DNA from: Erythrobacter litoralis
GTDB taxonomy: Bacteria > Pseudomonadota > Alphaproteobacteria > Sphingomonadales > Sphingomonadaceae
Assembly: GCF_001719165.1 (NCBI RefSeq)
Contig: NZ_CP017057.1
Span: 744,001 to 808,000 of the forward strand
Direction: 5' to 3'
DNA: 64,000 nucleotides
In this document: positions 25,117 through 35,303 of the stretch, piece by piece
Layout of the letters: each line of letters starts with the position of its first letter
Position numbering within the stretch: the stretch's first letter is position 1
The notes under the pieces: model-generated
Databases searched by the model: none
Seen by the model: only the letters and a program-made list of their open reading frames with translations
What the model was told of the DNA's origin: nothing
Made by a program: the position numbers and the translations under genes

Positions 25117-25142
25117 CCCGGCCGTGCTGCGCACGGGCCGGG
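25117..25142 (-). terminator. hairpin between the S9 peptidase and DUF2059-like genes
   Basis: CCCGGCCGTGC (25117-25127) pairs with GCACGGGCCGGG (25131-25142) with one bulged base and a 3-base loop. A shorter hairpin GCCCG/CGGGC at 25151-25166 is followed by CTTTTT on the plus strand. Together they probably end or attenuate transcription leaving the peptidase gene. Confidence 0.45.
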
Positions 25143-25188
25143 TCCCGTCAGCCCGGGATAGCGGGCCTTTTTCCTATTCGGAAGTCAC

Positions 25189-27240
25189 CTAGGCCCCGGC
25201 AGCTCCTTCGGCCAGCTGCGGGCGCGGATCGGGCAGCGGCGCGCGGCGGTCGCCGGTCTTCAGATAGGTGTCGAACCAGCGCATCATCCGCAGATTGTAG
25301 TCGTACCGCGCCGCAGCGCCCTGATTGCCGTGGCCTTCGCCCGGGTAGAAGACGAGGCGCACGGGAACCTCGGGTTTCCTCACCTTGAGGCTGCGATAAA
25401 GCTCAAGGCTCTGGCCCGGATTGACCCGCGTGTCCTCTTCGCCGTGCATGATGAGGATCGGCGTGTTCGCCTTGTCGACATGATAGACCGGCGAGACTTC
25501 GAGCATGCCGAGCCAGTCGTCCCACGGCCAGGCGCGCGAGTGGACGTTGTACATCTCGTAAGGGATGTCGCCCGTGCCGAACTTCGACACCTGGTTGGAG
25601 ATGCCGACGAACATCACGCTCGCGGCGAATTCGTCGGAATAATAGGTCGCGCCCCAGCCTGACGCATAGCCGCCATAGGAACCGCCGGTGATCCCGGTGC
25701 GGTCGGGATCAGCGATGCCTTCGGCGACCAGTGCGCGTTTCGCATCGACGATGTCGCGGAATTCGGGGTCGGTGTAATTACCCTGGTGCTGCTTGGCAAA
25801 GGCGACGCCGTATCCGGTCGAGCCGCGATAATTGGGCAGGAACACGGCATAGCCCTGTCCCGCCGCGACCTGTCCAGGCTTGGAATAGGCGGTCTGCCAG
25901 CCATTGCTTTCATGCGCCTCGGGCCCGCCGTGAATGTTCATGATCGTCGGCGCGCCGCCCGCCGGCGCCCCGCCGACCGGCTCGATCAGCACGCCTTCGA
26001 TTTCCTGCCCGTCGGCTGCGGTGTAGGTGTAGGTGCGCTGCGTGCCGAAGTCGATTTCGGCAAGCCACGGATTGTGCGTCGTCCAGCGTTCGAAGGCGCC
26101 GTCCTTCCACACGAACAGCTCGCTGGGGTGGCGTGGCGTGTCGGCGGCGACCGCCAATGTGCCGCCCGCCGCCTCGATCCGGGTGAGGATGAGTTCGCCC
26201 GGATCGTATTCCTGCGCGACGCTGCCATCGGCATCGTAAAGCCTCAATCGCGCCTCGGTCCCGACATGGATGACCGCGGCGAGCCGCCCGCTTTCGAGCC
26301 ATTCGGCATCCACCGCCGCTTCGGCCGCGCCCGCATTGAGCGCGCGGTAGGTCCCGGAGGAAGCATCGACGAGATGCAGCGTCGTCGCCGCCGGATCGTT
26401 CATGTCGACGCCGGCGATGAGCGACAATTGCGAACCGTCTCCCGCCCATTCGACATCGCCGATCTTGCCCGGCGTTTCGACGATTGCAGTCACATCGCCG
26501 CTGGCGAGGTCGATGAGATTGACGCGCATCTTGGTGTAGCTGTCGTCGACCAGCGGCGTCGGCGCGGTCTGGACGAGAGCGCGCGTGCCGTCGGGCGACA
26601 CGTCGAAAGCGCTGACAAAGCCGGGCAGGGCGATCTCGCGCGGGGCCTCGTCGAGGCCTCCGCCCAGCTGGGCTGCGAACATGCGTGCGGGCCGGAATTC
26701 CTCCTCGTAGACCTTCGCGTCGAAGCCGCCCTCGGCCTCGGCGGTGCGCTGTTCGTCCTCGCCGGGGCCTGCCAGCATGTAGATCGTCGAACCATCGGGC
26801 GCGATCTCGTAGGAGCGCACGCCCGTCCCCGGCACCGCGGCAAGCTTTTCATAGGTCCCGCCCGCTACCGGCACGCCCCACACGGCGGTGTCGTCATCGC
26901 CCTTTGCCCAGAGGAAGGTCACCATCGAACCGTCGGGAGTGAAGGCGACCTGTCCGGGGCTGATATCGGCGGGCAGATAGGCGCGCGCCTCTCCCGGGCC
27001 GGTCGCGATCTTCAATTCGCCGCGATAGCCGCCATCGTCCTCGCCCTCGGTGACGTCGGGACGCGATCCGGTGGTGTAGGCGATGCGCTTGCCGTCGGGC
27101 GAGACCGCGAACGCGCCAAGCGCTTCGATCTTTGCCACGTCCTCCGGCGTCATCGGCCGGGCATGGGCTGCCGTGGCGGCGAGCGAGACGGACGCGGTGA
27201 GCGCGGCGGCGAAAAGGGTGATGCGGGTGATGCGGGTCAT
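25189..27240 (-). CDS. S9-family (prolyl oligopeptidase-type) secreted peptidase
   Basis: The 683-residue protein has a signal peptide (ITLFAAALTASVSLAATAAHA), an N-terminal beta-propeller with SPDGKRIAY- and TPDGSMVTF-type WD40-like repeats, and a C-terminal alpha/beta-hydrolase domain. The nucleophile is in GGSYGGYA, the Asp in HGEEDTRVNPGQS and the His in GEGHGNQG. Such acylaminoacyl or dipeptidyl peptidases act on periplasmic peptides. ATG 27240 is chosen because the signal peptide follows; the earlier in-frame ATG 27261 is possible. The frame upstream is a shadow. Confidence 0.94.
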   Translation of the reverse strand: MTRITRITLFAAALTASVSLAATAAHARPMTPEDVAKIEALGAFAVSPDGKRIAYTTGSRPDVTEGEDDGGYRGELKIATGPGEARAYLPADISPGQVAFTPDGSMVTFLWAKGDDDTAVWGVPVAGGTYEKLAAVPGTGVRSYEIAPDGSTIYMLAGPGEDEQRTAEAEGGFDAKVYEEEFRPARMFAAQLGGGLDEAPREIALPGFVSAFDVSPDGTRALVQTAPTPLVDDSYTKMRVNLIDLASGDVTAIVETPGKIGDVEWAGDGSQLSLIAGVDMNDPAATTLHLVDASSGTYRALNAGAAEAAVDAEWLESGRLAAVIHVGTEARLRLYDADGSVAQEYDPGELILTRIEAAGGTLAVAADTPRHPSELFVWKDGAFERWTTHNPWLAEIDFGTQRTYTYTAADGQEIEGVLIEPVGGAPAGGAPTIMNIHGGPEAHESNGWQTAYSKPGQVAAGQGYAVFLPNYRGSTGYGVAFAKQHQGNYTDPEFRDIVDAKRALVAEGIADPDRTGITGGSYGGYASGWGATYYSDEFAASVMFVGISNQVSKFGTGDIPYEMYNVHSRAWPWDDWLGMLEVSPVYHVDKANTPILIMHGEEDTRVNPGQSLELYRSLKVRKPEVPVRLVFYPGEGHGNQGAAARYDYNLRMMRWFDTYLKTGDRRAPLPDPRPQLAEGAAGA

Positions 27241-27329
27241 GCGGGCTTGAGCTCCTCTCATTGCGGTGTTCTCTTGCTGCGCCTCTCCATAACGTTCATG
27301 CCTCGAAGCGCAATGTGGCGGGGGAGACG

Positions 27330-28319
27330 ATGATGCGGGCGAGGTTGGGCGTATCGGCGGCGCTGGCGCTGGCGCTGGCGATGGTGATGGCGCTGGCGCT
27401 GTCCGGGCCGACGCACGGCGCGGCGGCGGAGGAACCCGGCGCGAGCGGGCAGGCGGCCTGCCTGCGCGAACTCGTCGTGCTCGGGACGGGACAGGACGCG
27501 GGCGCGCCGCAGATCGGCCATGCGAACGATGCCGGCGAGCCCCTGCTGCCGACCTCGCTCGCCCTAGTCGACCGCGAGGCAGGGGCACGCTACCTGTTCG
27601 ATGCGACCCCGGCGATCACCCGGCAGCTTGCCGCGCTCGATTCTCTCGAACCGCCGGCGCAGGGGCTGGGGATCGACGGGATCTTCCTTACCCACGCGCA
27701 TATCGGGCATTATTTCGGCCTTGCATGGCTCGGCACCGAAGCCGCGGGCGCGCGCGGCGTGCCGGTCTTCGCGATGCCGCGCATGGCGGGTTTCCTGCGC
27801 GCCAACGGGCCGTGGAGCCAGCTGGTCGATAACGGCAACATCACGCTCGTCGAAATGGCGGAGGGGGCCTTCACCGTGCTGACCGACGATTTCGGCGTGC
27901 TGCCGATCCGCGTGCCCCATCGCGACGAGTTTTCGGAAACCGTCGGCTTCGTCATCATGACGCCGGACCTGCGCGCGCTCTACCTGCCCGACATCGACAG
28001 CTGGGAGACGTTCGAGGCGCAGTCCCCGACCAGCCTCCAGCAGCTCGTCGCGGGGGTGGACTACGCCTTCATCGACGCGACCTTCTGGGATGACGGTGAA
28101 CTGGGCGAGCGCGACATGAGCGCGGTGCCGCATCCGCGGGCGAAGGCTGTCATGGAGCGGCTGTCATCCCTGCCCGATGCCGAACGGGCCAAGGTCCGCT
28201 TCATCCACATGAACCACACCAATCCGCTGCGCGATCCCGCCAGCGCCCAGAGCCGTGCGGTCGATGCTGCGGGCTTTGCTGTGGCGCGACGGGGGATGCG
28301 GGTCTGCCTTTCGTCCTAG
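27330..28319 (+). CDS. secreted PqqB-like metallo-beta-lactamase-fold protein
   Basis: The 329-residue protein has a signal peptide rich in Ala/Leu/Met, then a PqqB-like fold opening with LVVLGTGQDAGAPQIGH. The metal motif of the MBL fold reads THAHIGHYFGL: HxHxGH in place of HxHxDH, so one zinc ligand is missing. A later His (MNHTNPL) is retained. PqqB itself is cytoplasmic and acts in PQQ maturation; an exported version near no other pqq gene probably has another role. ATG 27330 follows GGGGGAG. Divergent from the S9 gene. Confidence 0.82.
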   Translation: MMRARLGVSAALALALAMVMALALSGPTHGAAAEEPGASGQAACLRELVVLGTGQDAGAPQIGHANDAGEPLLPTSLALVDREAGARYLFDATPAITRQLAALDSLEPPAQGLGIDGIFLTHAHIGHYFGLAWLGTEAAGARGVPVFAMPRMAGFLRANGPWSQLVDNGNITLVEMAEGAFTVLTDDFGVLPIRVPHRDEFSETVGFVIMTPDLRALYLPDIDSWETFEAQSPTSLQQLVAGVDYAFIDATFWDDGELGERDMSAVPHPRAKAVMERLSSLPDAERAKVRFIHMNHTNPLRDPASAQSRAVDAAGFAVARRGMRVCLSS

Positions 28320-28338
28320 CCGGGCCTGCCGAGGCCGC

Positions 28339-30147
28339 TCAGCGCGCCTTCATCGCGGCAAGATCATCCCGGCGCTCGATCTCCCCGGCGGTGAAACGGC
28401 GCGCGGCCTCGGCGACCTCGCGCCCCAGATGCCAGTCGAGGATCTGCATGGTCTGCGGTATCGGCGGGACGACCAGCGCATCGGCCTTTGCAAGCGCGGC
28501 TTCGACCGCACCCTGCGAAGACACCACCATGGAACGCGACATGATCTCGATCAGGCTTGGAAAGGCGCGCTCGGGCCTGCGCCTGAGGAGAAGGTCGCGA
28601 GCAAGCCGGGCAGGGGTGCGCACGTCGCCATAGCGCGCCTCGATCCGCCACGCCGCCCCGGCATCGGCGCGCAGCGCGACCACCACGTTCGGCCCGGCCT
28701 TGGCCGCGCGCATGATCTCCACCGGCAGATTGTCGAGCACGCCGCCATCGACGAGCACGTCGCCTTCCCCGGTGATGAAGGGCGGCAGGATCGTCGGCAG
28801 CGAACCGGACGCGCGCACTGCCTCCCACAAGGGGCCGCGGCGATGGACATGGACCCTGTTGGTCGAAAGGTTGGTCGAGACGGCGAGGAAGTTGAACGGC
28901 AGGTCGGCAATGTCCTTTTCCGAATAGCGCGCCCGCAATTCCGCATCGAAGACGCGCGGATCGAGCAGCGAATGGACGGGAATCGTCATCCGCTTCATCG
29001 CGCGGCGCGAAATGAACATCGCCTCCATCTGGTCGAGCGTCTCGCTCGGTGTGAGCCCCTGTGCGAGCGCGCCGCCCATCGCCGCCCCGGCGCTGGTCCC
29101 GCCGTAGAAATCGATCGGCACGCCGTTTTCGATGAGGGCCTGCATTACGCCGATATGCGCGCAGCCCAGCGCCCCGCCGCCCGCCAGGACGATGCCGTTG
29201 GCGCGGCCCGCCATGAAGCGCGCGACGCGCGCGATGTCGCCAGGATCGTCGAGCGCGACATGATGGTGCAGCTTGACCGCGCGCGGATCGAGCCAGCGCG
29301 CCGAACCCGCGATCTCCTGCGCCGAACGCTCACGCCAGAGCAGCAGCATCCGGTCGTGTTCAAGGAACAGCGGCAGGACGTATTCCTCGAACGGGGACAG
29401 CGCCCCGCCGCCTTCGGCCAGCGGGGCGACCAGCATCAGGTCGTCGGCATTGCGCGCGACGGCGCGGTTCCAGTCCTCCGCCTCGCCCGCCCTTAGCAGG
29501 ATGCGCGCGGCGCTGCCCTCCAGCTCGGCGATCCAGTCGCCGAAGCGCTCGCTCCCGGGATCGAGCCCTGCGGGGCAGTCGGATTCGCGCACGAGGCGCA
29601 CGCTGTCATGGCGCCCGAGCGCTTCGGCGAGCCGTTCGGCGAGGCCTTCGGGCAGGCGCGTGGCCCCGGCGGGAAGCAGGGCGACGACCCGGCCAGGGCG
29701 CGCGGGCATGGCGGCGGAACTGGCGGTGGTGCGCGCCAGGCGGCGGGCGATCTCGGCGAGAATCGTGTCGGCGATCTCGCGGTGCTGCCCGGAGACCTTG
29801 CGGTAGGCCTCGCGGGTGAGGGCATAGACCGTGCTGTCGCGGCTCGCCCGGACATCGGCGGTGCGCGTGCCGCCGGCGAAGAAGGCGAGTTCGCCGATCG
29901 GCTCGCCCGCCTCGATCTCGGCCACGACGCGGCCATCGGGAAGCTGGACGTGAAACCGCCCGGAGGCGACGAGATAAAGCGTCTCCGCCGCATCGCCGTG
30001 ACGGACGAGCAATTCGCCGCCTTTCACGCTTTCAAGATGCGCCGCATCGCGCAGCGCGGCGAGCGCGGTCTCGCTCAGCGCGGCGAAAGCCTCGATCTGC
30101 GCAAGATCGCCTGCCTTCGGTCCCGTCGAAAACCGCTTTTCCGTCAC
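28339..30147 (-). CDS. patatin-like phospholipase with N-terminal cyclic-nucleotide-binding domain
   Basis: The 602-residue protein resembles NTE/RssA-type hydrolases. A CRP-like domain comes first (GELLVRHGDAAETLYLVASG and GEPIGELAFFAGGTRTADVRA). The C-terminal patatin domain carries the oxyanion turn GGGALGCAHIG, nucleophile elbow GGTSAGAAMG and the catalytic Asp in VDGGVLDNLP. It likely deacylates membrane lipids, with activity possibly set by ligand binding. GTG 30147 is preferred because AAGGGGA lies 8 bp upstream; the first ATG at 30228 has no such site and would add 27 residues. Confidence 0.88.
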   Translation of the reverse strand: MTEKRFSTGPKAGDLAQIEAFAALSETALAALRDAAHLESVKGGELLVRHGDAAETLYLVASGRFHVQLPDGRVVAEIEAGEPIGELAFFAGGTRTADVRASRDSTVYALTREAYRKVSGQHREIADTILAEIARRLARTTASSAAMPARPGRVVALLPAGATRLPEGLAERLAEALGRHDSVRLVRESDCPAGLDPGSERFGDWIAELEGSAARILLRAGEAEDWNRAVARNADDLMLVAPLAEGGGALSPFEEYVLPLFLEHDRMLLLWRERSAQEIAGSARWLDPRAVKLHHHVALDDPGDIARVARFMAGRANGIVLAGGGALGCAHIGVMQALIENGVPIDFYGGTSAGAAMGGALAQGLTPSETLDQMEAMFISRRAMKRMTIPVHSLLDPRVFDAELRARYSEKDIADLPFNFLAVSTNLSTNRVHVHRRGPLWEAVRASGSLPTILPPFITGEGDVLVDGGVLDNLPVEIMRAAKAGPNVVVALRADAGAAWRIEARYGDVRTPARLARDLLLRRRPERAFPSLIEIMSRSMVVSSQGAVEAALAKADALVVPPIPQTMQILDWHLGREVAEAARRFTAGEIERRDDLAAMKAR

Positions 30148-30300
30148 CGGCGCATTCCCCTTCGGCCCGCCTTTCCTGCCTAGCGCAGCCGCGTGCGGGT
30201 GCAAAGCTGTCGTGAGCGGCCCGTGCATCTCGGGCTAGGTCCTCACAGTGGCCGCTGCACACTGGCTCTCGACACTGGCCAGCAAAGGCTCTACCTTTCG
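30148..30300. other. gap between the patatin gene and the TPP riboswitch
   Basis: This part of the 334-bp gene-free stretch (30148-30481) contains the divergent promoter region. The alternative 27-residue N-terminal extension of the patatin protein lies at 30148-30228. I see no other gene and no confident promoter pair. Confidence 0.4.
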
Positions 30301-30431
30301 CATCACCCCGGGGAGGCAGCTCCACCATCATCGCCTTGAGTGCTGATGGGCGAACGGAAAGCCTGAGAGGTGTGGGTATGCTCCACACGACCCGTCGAAC
30401 CTGAACCGATTAGCATCGGCGGAGGGAGTGG
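30301..30431 (+). ncRNA. TPP (thiamine pyrophosphate) riboswitch
   Basis: The sequence contains the conserved THI-box blocks in order: CGGGGAGGC (30310-30318), GCCTGAGAG (30361-30369), GACCCGTCGAACCTGAACC (30389-30407) and a P4/P5 closing block GATTAGCATCGGCGGAGGGA (30408-30427). GGGG pairs with the CCCG, AGGC with GCCT (an extended P3), and CAC-CC at 30304-30309 with GGGAGTG closes P1. It begins about 180 bp upstream of thiC and probably represses it when TPP is plentiful, most likely by masking the ribosome-binding site since no terminator follows. Confidence 0.92.
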
Positions 30432-30469
30432 TCTGGTCGGCATCCAGAAACCGCTCTCTTCGCGCATGA

Positions 30470-32362
<1,893 letters not shown>

Positions 32363-32370
32363 GGATGAGA

Positions 32371-32402
32371 GGACCCGGCGGGGTTTCGCCCCCGCCGGGT
32401 CC
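32371..32402 (+). terminator. hairpin downstream of thiC
   Basis: GGACCCGGCGGGG (32371-32383) pairs perfectly with CCCCGCCGGGTCC (32390-32402) around TTTCGC. The 13-bp GC-rich stem lies 8 bp after the thiC stop and 27 bp before the EthD gene. No T-run follows, so it may only partly stop transcription. Confidence 0.65.
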
Positions 32403-32429
32403 GGCCTCGCCCCGGAAAGGCAAGCGCGC

Positions 32430-32810
32430 ATGATCCGCATCACCTATTGCCTCCACCGCCTGCCCGCGCTCACCCGCGAGGAATTCCAGCGCTACTGGCG
32501 CGGCACCCACGCCCCGCTGGTCGCGGCGGCGAGCGAGGCGCTCGGCATCCGGCGCTATGTCCAGCAGCACACGCTGACGAGCGACATGGCCCGCCGCTTC
32601 GCCAGCGCCCAGGGCATCCCCTGCGGCGAGGGCGAAGACTATGACGGCGTCGCGGAAATCTGGTTCGACAGCGAAGAGGCGCTCGCCCGCGTGGGCGAAA
32701 GCGAGGAAGGGCGCCGCCACGCCGCCATCCTTGCCGCGGACGAGGCGCGGTTCATCCATTTCGAGCGCAGTCGCTATTTCTTCAGCGCGGCCAGCGAAGT
32801 GATCGTGTAG
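32430..32810 (+). CDS. EthD-domain protein
   Basis: The 126-residue protein fits the EthD/dimeric alpha-beta barrel family: MIRITYCLHRLPALTREEF, then YWRGTHAPLV with the conserved His, RRYVQQHTL, and DGVAEIWFDSEEAL. EthD-like proteins form dimeric ferredoxin-like barrels; one is needed for ETBE breakdown, but most are uncharacterised. It follows the thiC hairpin and precedes the CxxCH lipoprotein gene by 23 bp. Confidence 0.85.
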   Translation: MIRITYCLHRLPALTREEFQRYWRGTHAPLVAAASEALGIRRYVQQHTLTSDMARRFASAQGIPCGEGEDYDGVAEIWFDSEEALARVGESEEGRRHAAILAADEARFIHFERSRYFFSAASEVIV

Positions 32811-32833
32811 GCTCGCGGCAGGCGGGAGATATC

Positions 32834-33439
32834 ATGAAAGCGTTTCGGAACATCAGACGTGGTTTGCTTCTCGCGGGGGCGGCCCTTGGGCTCGCGGCCT
32901 GTGCGGATGAGAGCGAGCAGGAGCCCGCACCGCTCGACGAAGCCGCCGTGGCCGCGCGATCCGCGCCCATCGCGCAGCGTTTCGCCGCCGATCTCAGGAT
33001 GCAATTGCAAAGCGCGCTCGAAGCGGGCGGGCCGAAAAACGCGGTGAGCGTGTGCCGCGACGTCGCGCCCGCCTTGGCCGAGGCCGCGTCGCAGGAAAGC
33101 GGGGCCGAAATCCGCCGTATCGCCGCGCGCAACCGCAATCCCGAGGGCAGCGTGCCCGGCGAAATGCAGGGACGATATGACGCGCTCGCCGAAGCGCCGA
33201 TGGCAGGCGGCGCGCCGGCCAGGCGCATCTGGCGCGCCGAGGACGGCAAGGTCCATTTCATGAGCGCGATCCCGATGGCCGAACAACCCTGTTCGACCTG
33301 CCATGGCCGCGACATCGACCCCGATCTAGCCGCCCATATCGTGAGCCTCTATCCCGAGGATGCCGCGACCGGCTTCGCGCCCGGAACCTTGCGCGGCGCG
33401 CTGCTCATATCGTGGCCCGCCGGGAGCTTAGGCGCATGA
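32834..33439 (+). CDS. DUF3365/Tll0287-like lipoprotein with a c-type haem motif
   Basis: The 201-residue protein has a signal with a lipobox (LGLAACAD, lipidated Cys near residue 23), then a helical DUF3365-like body (KNAVSVCRDVAPALAEAASQ and IRRIAARNRNPEG). A single CxxCH haem motif sits in EQPCSTCHGRDID near residue 155. DUF3365 proteins are haem-bearing or sensory domains in the periplasm. It is probably a lipid-anchored cytochrome c. The stop overlaps the ATG of the DUF3833 gene by 4 bp. Confidence 0.85.
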   Translation: MKAFRNIRRGLLLAGAALGLAACADESEQEPAPLDEAAVAARSAPIAQRFAADLRMQLQSALEAGGPKNAVSVCRDVAPALAEAASQESGAEIRRIAARNRNPEGSVPGEMQGRYDALAEAPMAGGAPARRIWRAEDGKVHFMSAIPMAEQPCSTCHGRDIDPDLAAHIVSLYPEDAATGFAPGTLRGALLISWPAGSLGA

Positions 33440-33963
33440 GTTGGCGCACAGGCATTGCCGCCGTGATGGCCCCGCTCGCGCTGATCGGCTGCGCCTCGAC
33501 GCCGCAGGAAGGCTTCGATCCCATCGCGCGCGCCGAGGCGCCCTATTTCGACCCGATGGTGTTCTTCCTCGGCGAAAGCGTGGGACGAGGCGAGCTTTCC
33601 AAGCTGCTGTCCGGCACGGTCCCGGTGCGGGTCGAGAGCGCCGGACGGATGCTGCGCCCCGGCGTGCTCGAACTGGTGCAGGTGGTGACCGAGGGCGACA
33701 AGGCCCCGCGCACGCGCCGCTGGGAGATCAGGAAGGCGGGCGAGGGGCGCTGGGAGGGCACGCTGACCGACGCCGACGGGCTGGTCGAGCTTTATGCCAA
33801 GGGGAACCTGCTGACGATCCAGTACCGCATGGACGGCAATTACGACGTGACCCAGCGGCTGACCTTGGCCCCGGACGGGCGGAGCGCCTACAACGAGCTG
33901 AAGGTGGAATTGCTCGGCGCGACTGTCGCGGTGCTGGCTGAGGAGATCGTGAAGACGTCGTGA
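33436..33963 (+). CDS. DUF3833-like lipoprotein
   Basis: The 175-residue product has a lipobox (APLALIGCAST) and then the DUF3833 pattern DPMVFFLGESVGRGELSKLLSG, followed by beta-strands (WEGTLTDADGLVELYAKGN and NYDVTQRLTLAPDGRSAYNE). The family function is unknown. Its start at 33436 overlaps the previous stop (ATGA), indicating coupled translation with the haem lipoprotein. Confidence 0.83.
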   Translation: MSWRTGIAAVMAPLALIGCASTPQEGFDPIARAEAPYFDPMVFFLGESVGRGELSKLLSGTVPVRVESAGRMLRPGVLELVQVVTEGDKAPRTRRWEIRKAGEGRWEGTLTDADGLVELYAKGNLLTIQYRMDGNYDVTQRLTLAPDGRSAYNELKVELLGATVAVLAEEIVKTS

Positions 33964-34007
33964 GGCGCGCTCCTGCGCAAGGCAGGCGCAGCTTTATCGG
34001 CGACGGC

Positions 34008-34029
34008 GCGCGCCCCGCGGAGGGCGCGC
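34008..34029. terminator. hairpin between convergent genes
   Basis: GCGCGCCC (34008-34015) pairs with GGGCGCGC (34022-34029). It lies between the DUF3833 stop (33963) and the end of the opposing small basic protein (34041), so it could terminate both; no T-run is present. Confidence 0.4.
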
Positions 34030-34040
34030 AGGCCGCCATT

Positions 34041-34178
34041 CTAGCTGTTCTTCATGTTTTCCAGCCCCTTGATCATCCCGGGCTTGAGACTGGGCTGGCT
34101 GGCATTGGTTTTCGGCGCACCCTTGTTCGCCTTGGGTTTGCGCGATTCGCGGCTCTTCTTCGCCTGGCCCTTGGCCAT
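34041..34178 (-). CDS. 45-residue lysine-rich protein, unknown
   Basis: The reverse strand encodes a small, strongly basic protein beginning MAKGQAKKSRESRKPKANK and ending MIKGLENMKNS. GGAAAAG upstream of the ATG at 34178 is a plausible ribosome-binding site. It has no hydrophobic segment. The amino-acid bias (Lys, Ser, Asn) differs from random GC-rich reading, supporting a real gene. Nucleic-acid binding is a guess from charge alone. Confidence 0.65.
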   Translation of the reverse strand: MAKGQAKKSRESRKPKANKGAPKTNASQPSLKPGMIKGLENMKNS

Positions 34179-34235
34179 GATCTTTTCCAATCGGGCGGAA
34201 TGCCCGGCGGCACCTTGCGCGCTTGCGACAGGTGC

Positions 34236-34380
34236 GTCAATGACTTTAAAATAAAGATGAAATACTCATAGGGCAGTCATTGAAATGGATGGCAGAATAG
34301 CCATATCAATAGGGCTACCGGTCCATCAATGAAATCCTGAAGACCGTATTTTGGGTCCATTTATTTCAAATTGACTTTTG
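34236..34380. other. AT-rich stretch upstream of the diverged cold-shock gene
   Basis: This stretch is visibly poorer in G and C than its surroundings (runs such as TTTAAAATAAAGATGAAATACTC). It contains two near-copies of a TCATTGAAAT/TCAATGAAAT segment at about 34277 and 34325. A TTGACT-like -35 lies at about 34371. It is the likely promoter and leader of the gene at 34440 and may hold a small RNA; no gene is seen. Confidence 0.45.
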
Positions 34381-34439
34381 GCGCCGTGCACAAGCGGCCA
34401 GATTCGGCTGCCCGTGCGGACAATAAAGGAAGCATCATC

Positions 34440-34682
34440 ATGACCCATTATGGCAAGATCAAGTCCTACGAAACCGGCAAGGGCTCCGGGATGATCACCC
34501 CGGACAAGGGCGGCGATGCCCTGCCGTTCAACAAGTCCGACCTGCAGCAGCAGGCCCAGGAACCGCGTGCCGATCAGCGTTACGGATACGATACGCGCCA
34601 GATCGATGGCGGCAAGGCCCACGCGACCAACCTGCAGATGGAACAGGGCGCCGGCGACAGCGGCGCGAAACAGCAGGGCTGA
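34440..34682 (+). CDS. diverged cold-shock-domain protein
   Basis: The 80-residue protein starts like CspA (GKIKSYETGKGSGMITPDKGG) but the RNP1 motif KGYGFI reads KGSGMI and RNP2 (FVH) reads LPFNKSDL. The C-terminal 40 residues are Gln/Gly-rich and polar. The nucleic-acid-binding aromatics are thus largely lost, so RNA binding may be changed or absent. AAAGGA lies 9 bp before ATG 34440. A strong terminator follows and a canonical cspA is next. Confidence 0.8.
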   Translation: MTHYGKIKSYETGKGSGMITPDKGGDALPFNKSDLQQQAQEPRADQRYGYDTRQIDGGKAHATNLQMEQGAGDSGAKQQG

Positions 34683-34708
34683 TTTGCGAAGCGAACCAGC
34701 GAGCGAAA

Positions 34709-34740
34709 GGGGCCTCCGGAGCGATCCGGGGGCCCTCTTT
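34709..34740 (+). terminator. intrinsic terminator of the diverged cold-shock gene
   Basis: GGGCCTCCGGA (34710-34720) pairs with TCCGGGGGCCC (34725-34735), one G-T wobble, loop GCGA, then TCTTT. Confidence 0.82.
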
Positions 34741-34978
34741 GCGACCTGCGACACGATCCGATTAGGTAAAACGCGCGGGCCGTGCTATGGAGAGTGTGCT
34801 GACGTCGGAATTTGCGACGGACTTCGCGCTTGACTCGCCGCCTGGCCTACTGCGCATGCGCAACTGGCCCCCGGCGTAAACCAGACGACGACTTCCTTTC
34901 CCCTGAACGATTTGACGCACAACCGGCCCCGCGCGTTGCGGGGCGGGCAACACCAACGTTCTTCGAAAGGAACGACTT

Positions 34979-35191
34979 ATGGCCAAGACTGGCACCGTGA
35001 AATTCTTCAACACCGACAAGGGCTATGGCTTCATCCAGCCCGACGACGGTTCGGGCGACAGCTTCGTCCACATCACCGCCGTTCATGCCGCCGGCATGCA
35101 GACGCTCGATCGCGAACAGCGCCTCAATTACGAGGTCGAAGTCGGCCGCAACGGCAAGGAAAGCGCGATCAACCTCGTCGCGGCGGACTAA
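34979..35191 (+). CDS. cold-shock protein, CspA family
   Basis: The 70-residue single cold-shock domain has intact RNP1 (KGYGFI at residues 14-19) and RNP2 (DSFVHIT). It binds single-stranded RNA/DNA and is a candidate RNA chaperone. ATG 34979 follows GAAAGGAACGACTT. It has a long untranslated leader (the gap from 34740) containing a 12-bp palindrome TGCGCATGCGCA at 34851-34862, as is common for cold-shock genes. A hairpin terminator follows at 35203. Confidence 0.94.
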   Translation: MAKTGTVKFFNTDKGYGFIQPDDGSGDSFVHITAVHAAGMQTLDREQRLNYEVEVGRNGKESAINLVAAD

Positions 35192-35202
35192 GGCGAAGGG
35201 CC

Positions 35203-35239
35203 GGCGCGCGCGGTCTCGCATTGCGAGGCTGCGCGCGCC
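35203..35239 (+). terminator. long hairpin downstream of the CspA gene
   Basis: GGCGCGCGC-G-GTCTCGC (35203-35219) pairs with GCGAGGC-T-GCGCGCGCC (35223-35239) with one mismatch and one wobble around a 3-base loop. It lies 12 bp after the stop. CTCTCTATCGCCCTTT follows, a weak pyrimidine tract. Confidence 0.65.
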
Positions 35240-35303
35240 CCCTCTCTATCGCCCTTTCCCTTCGGACGCGCTGCCGTCCCGCCAACCGACAGGAGGCCCC
35301 TCG

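Noticed and set aside
34851..34862. 12-bp palindrome TGCGCATGCGCA upstream of cspA
   Set aside because: Short and GC-rich; too likely by chance to report as an operator, though noted in the cspA entry.
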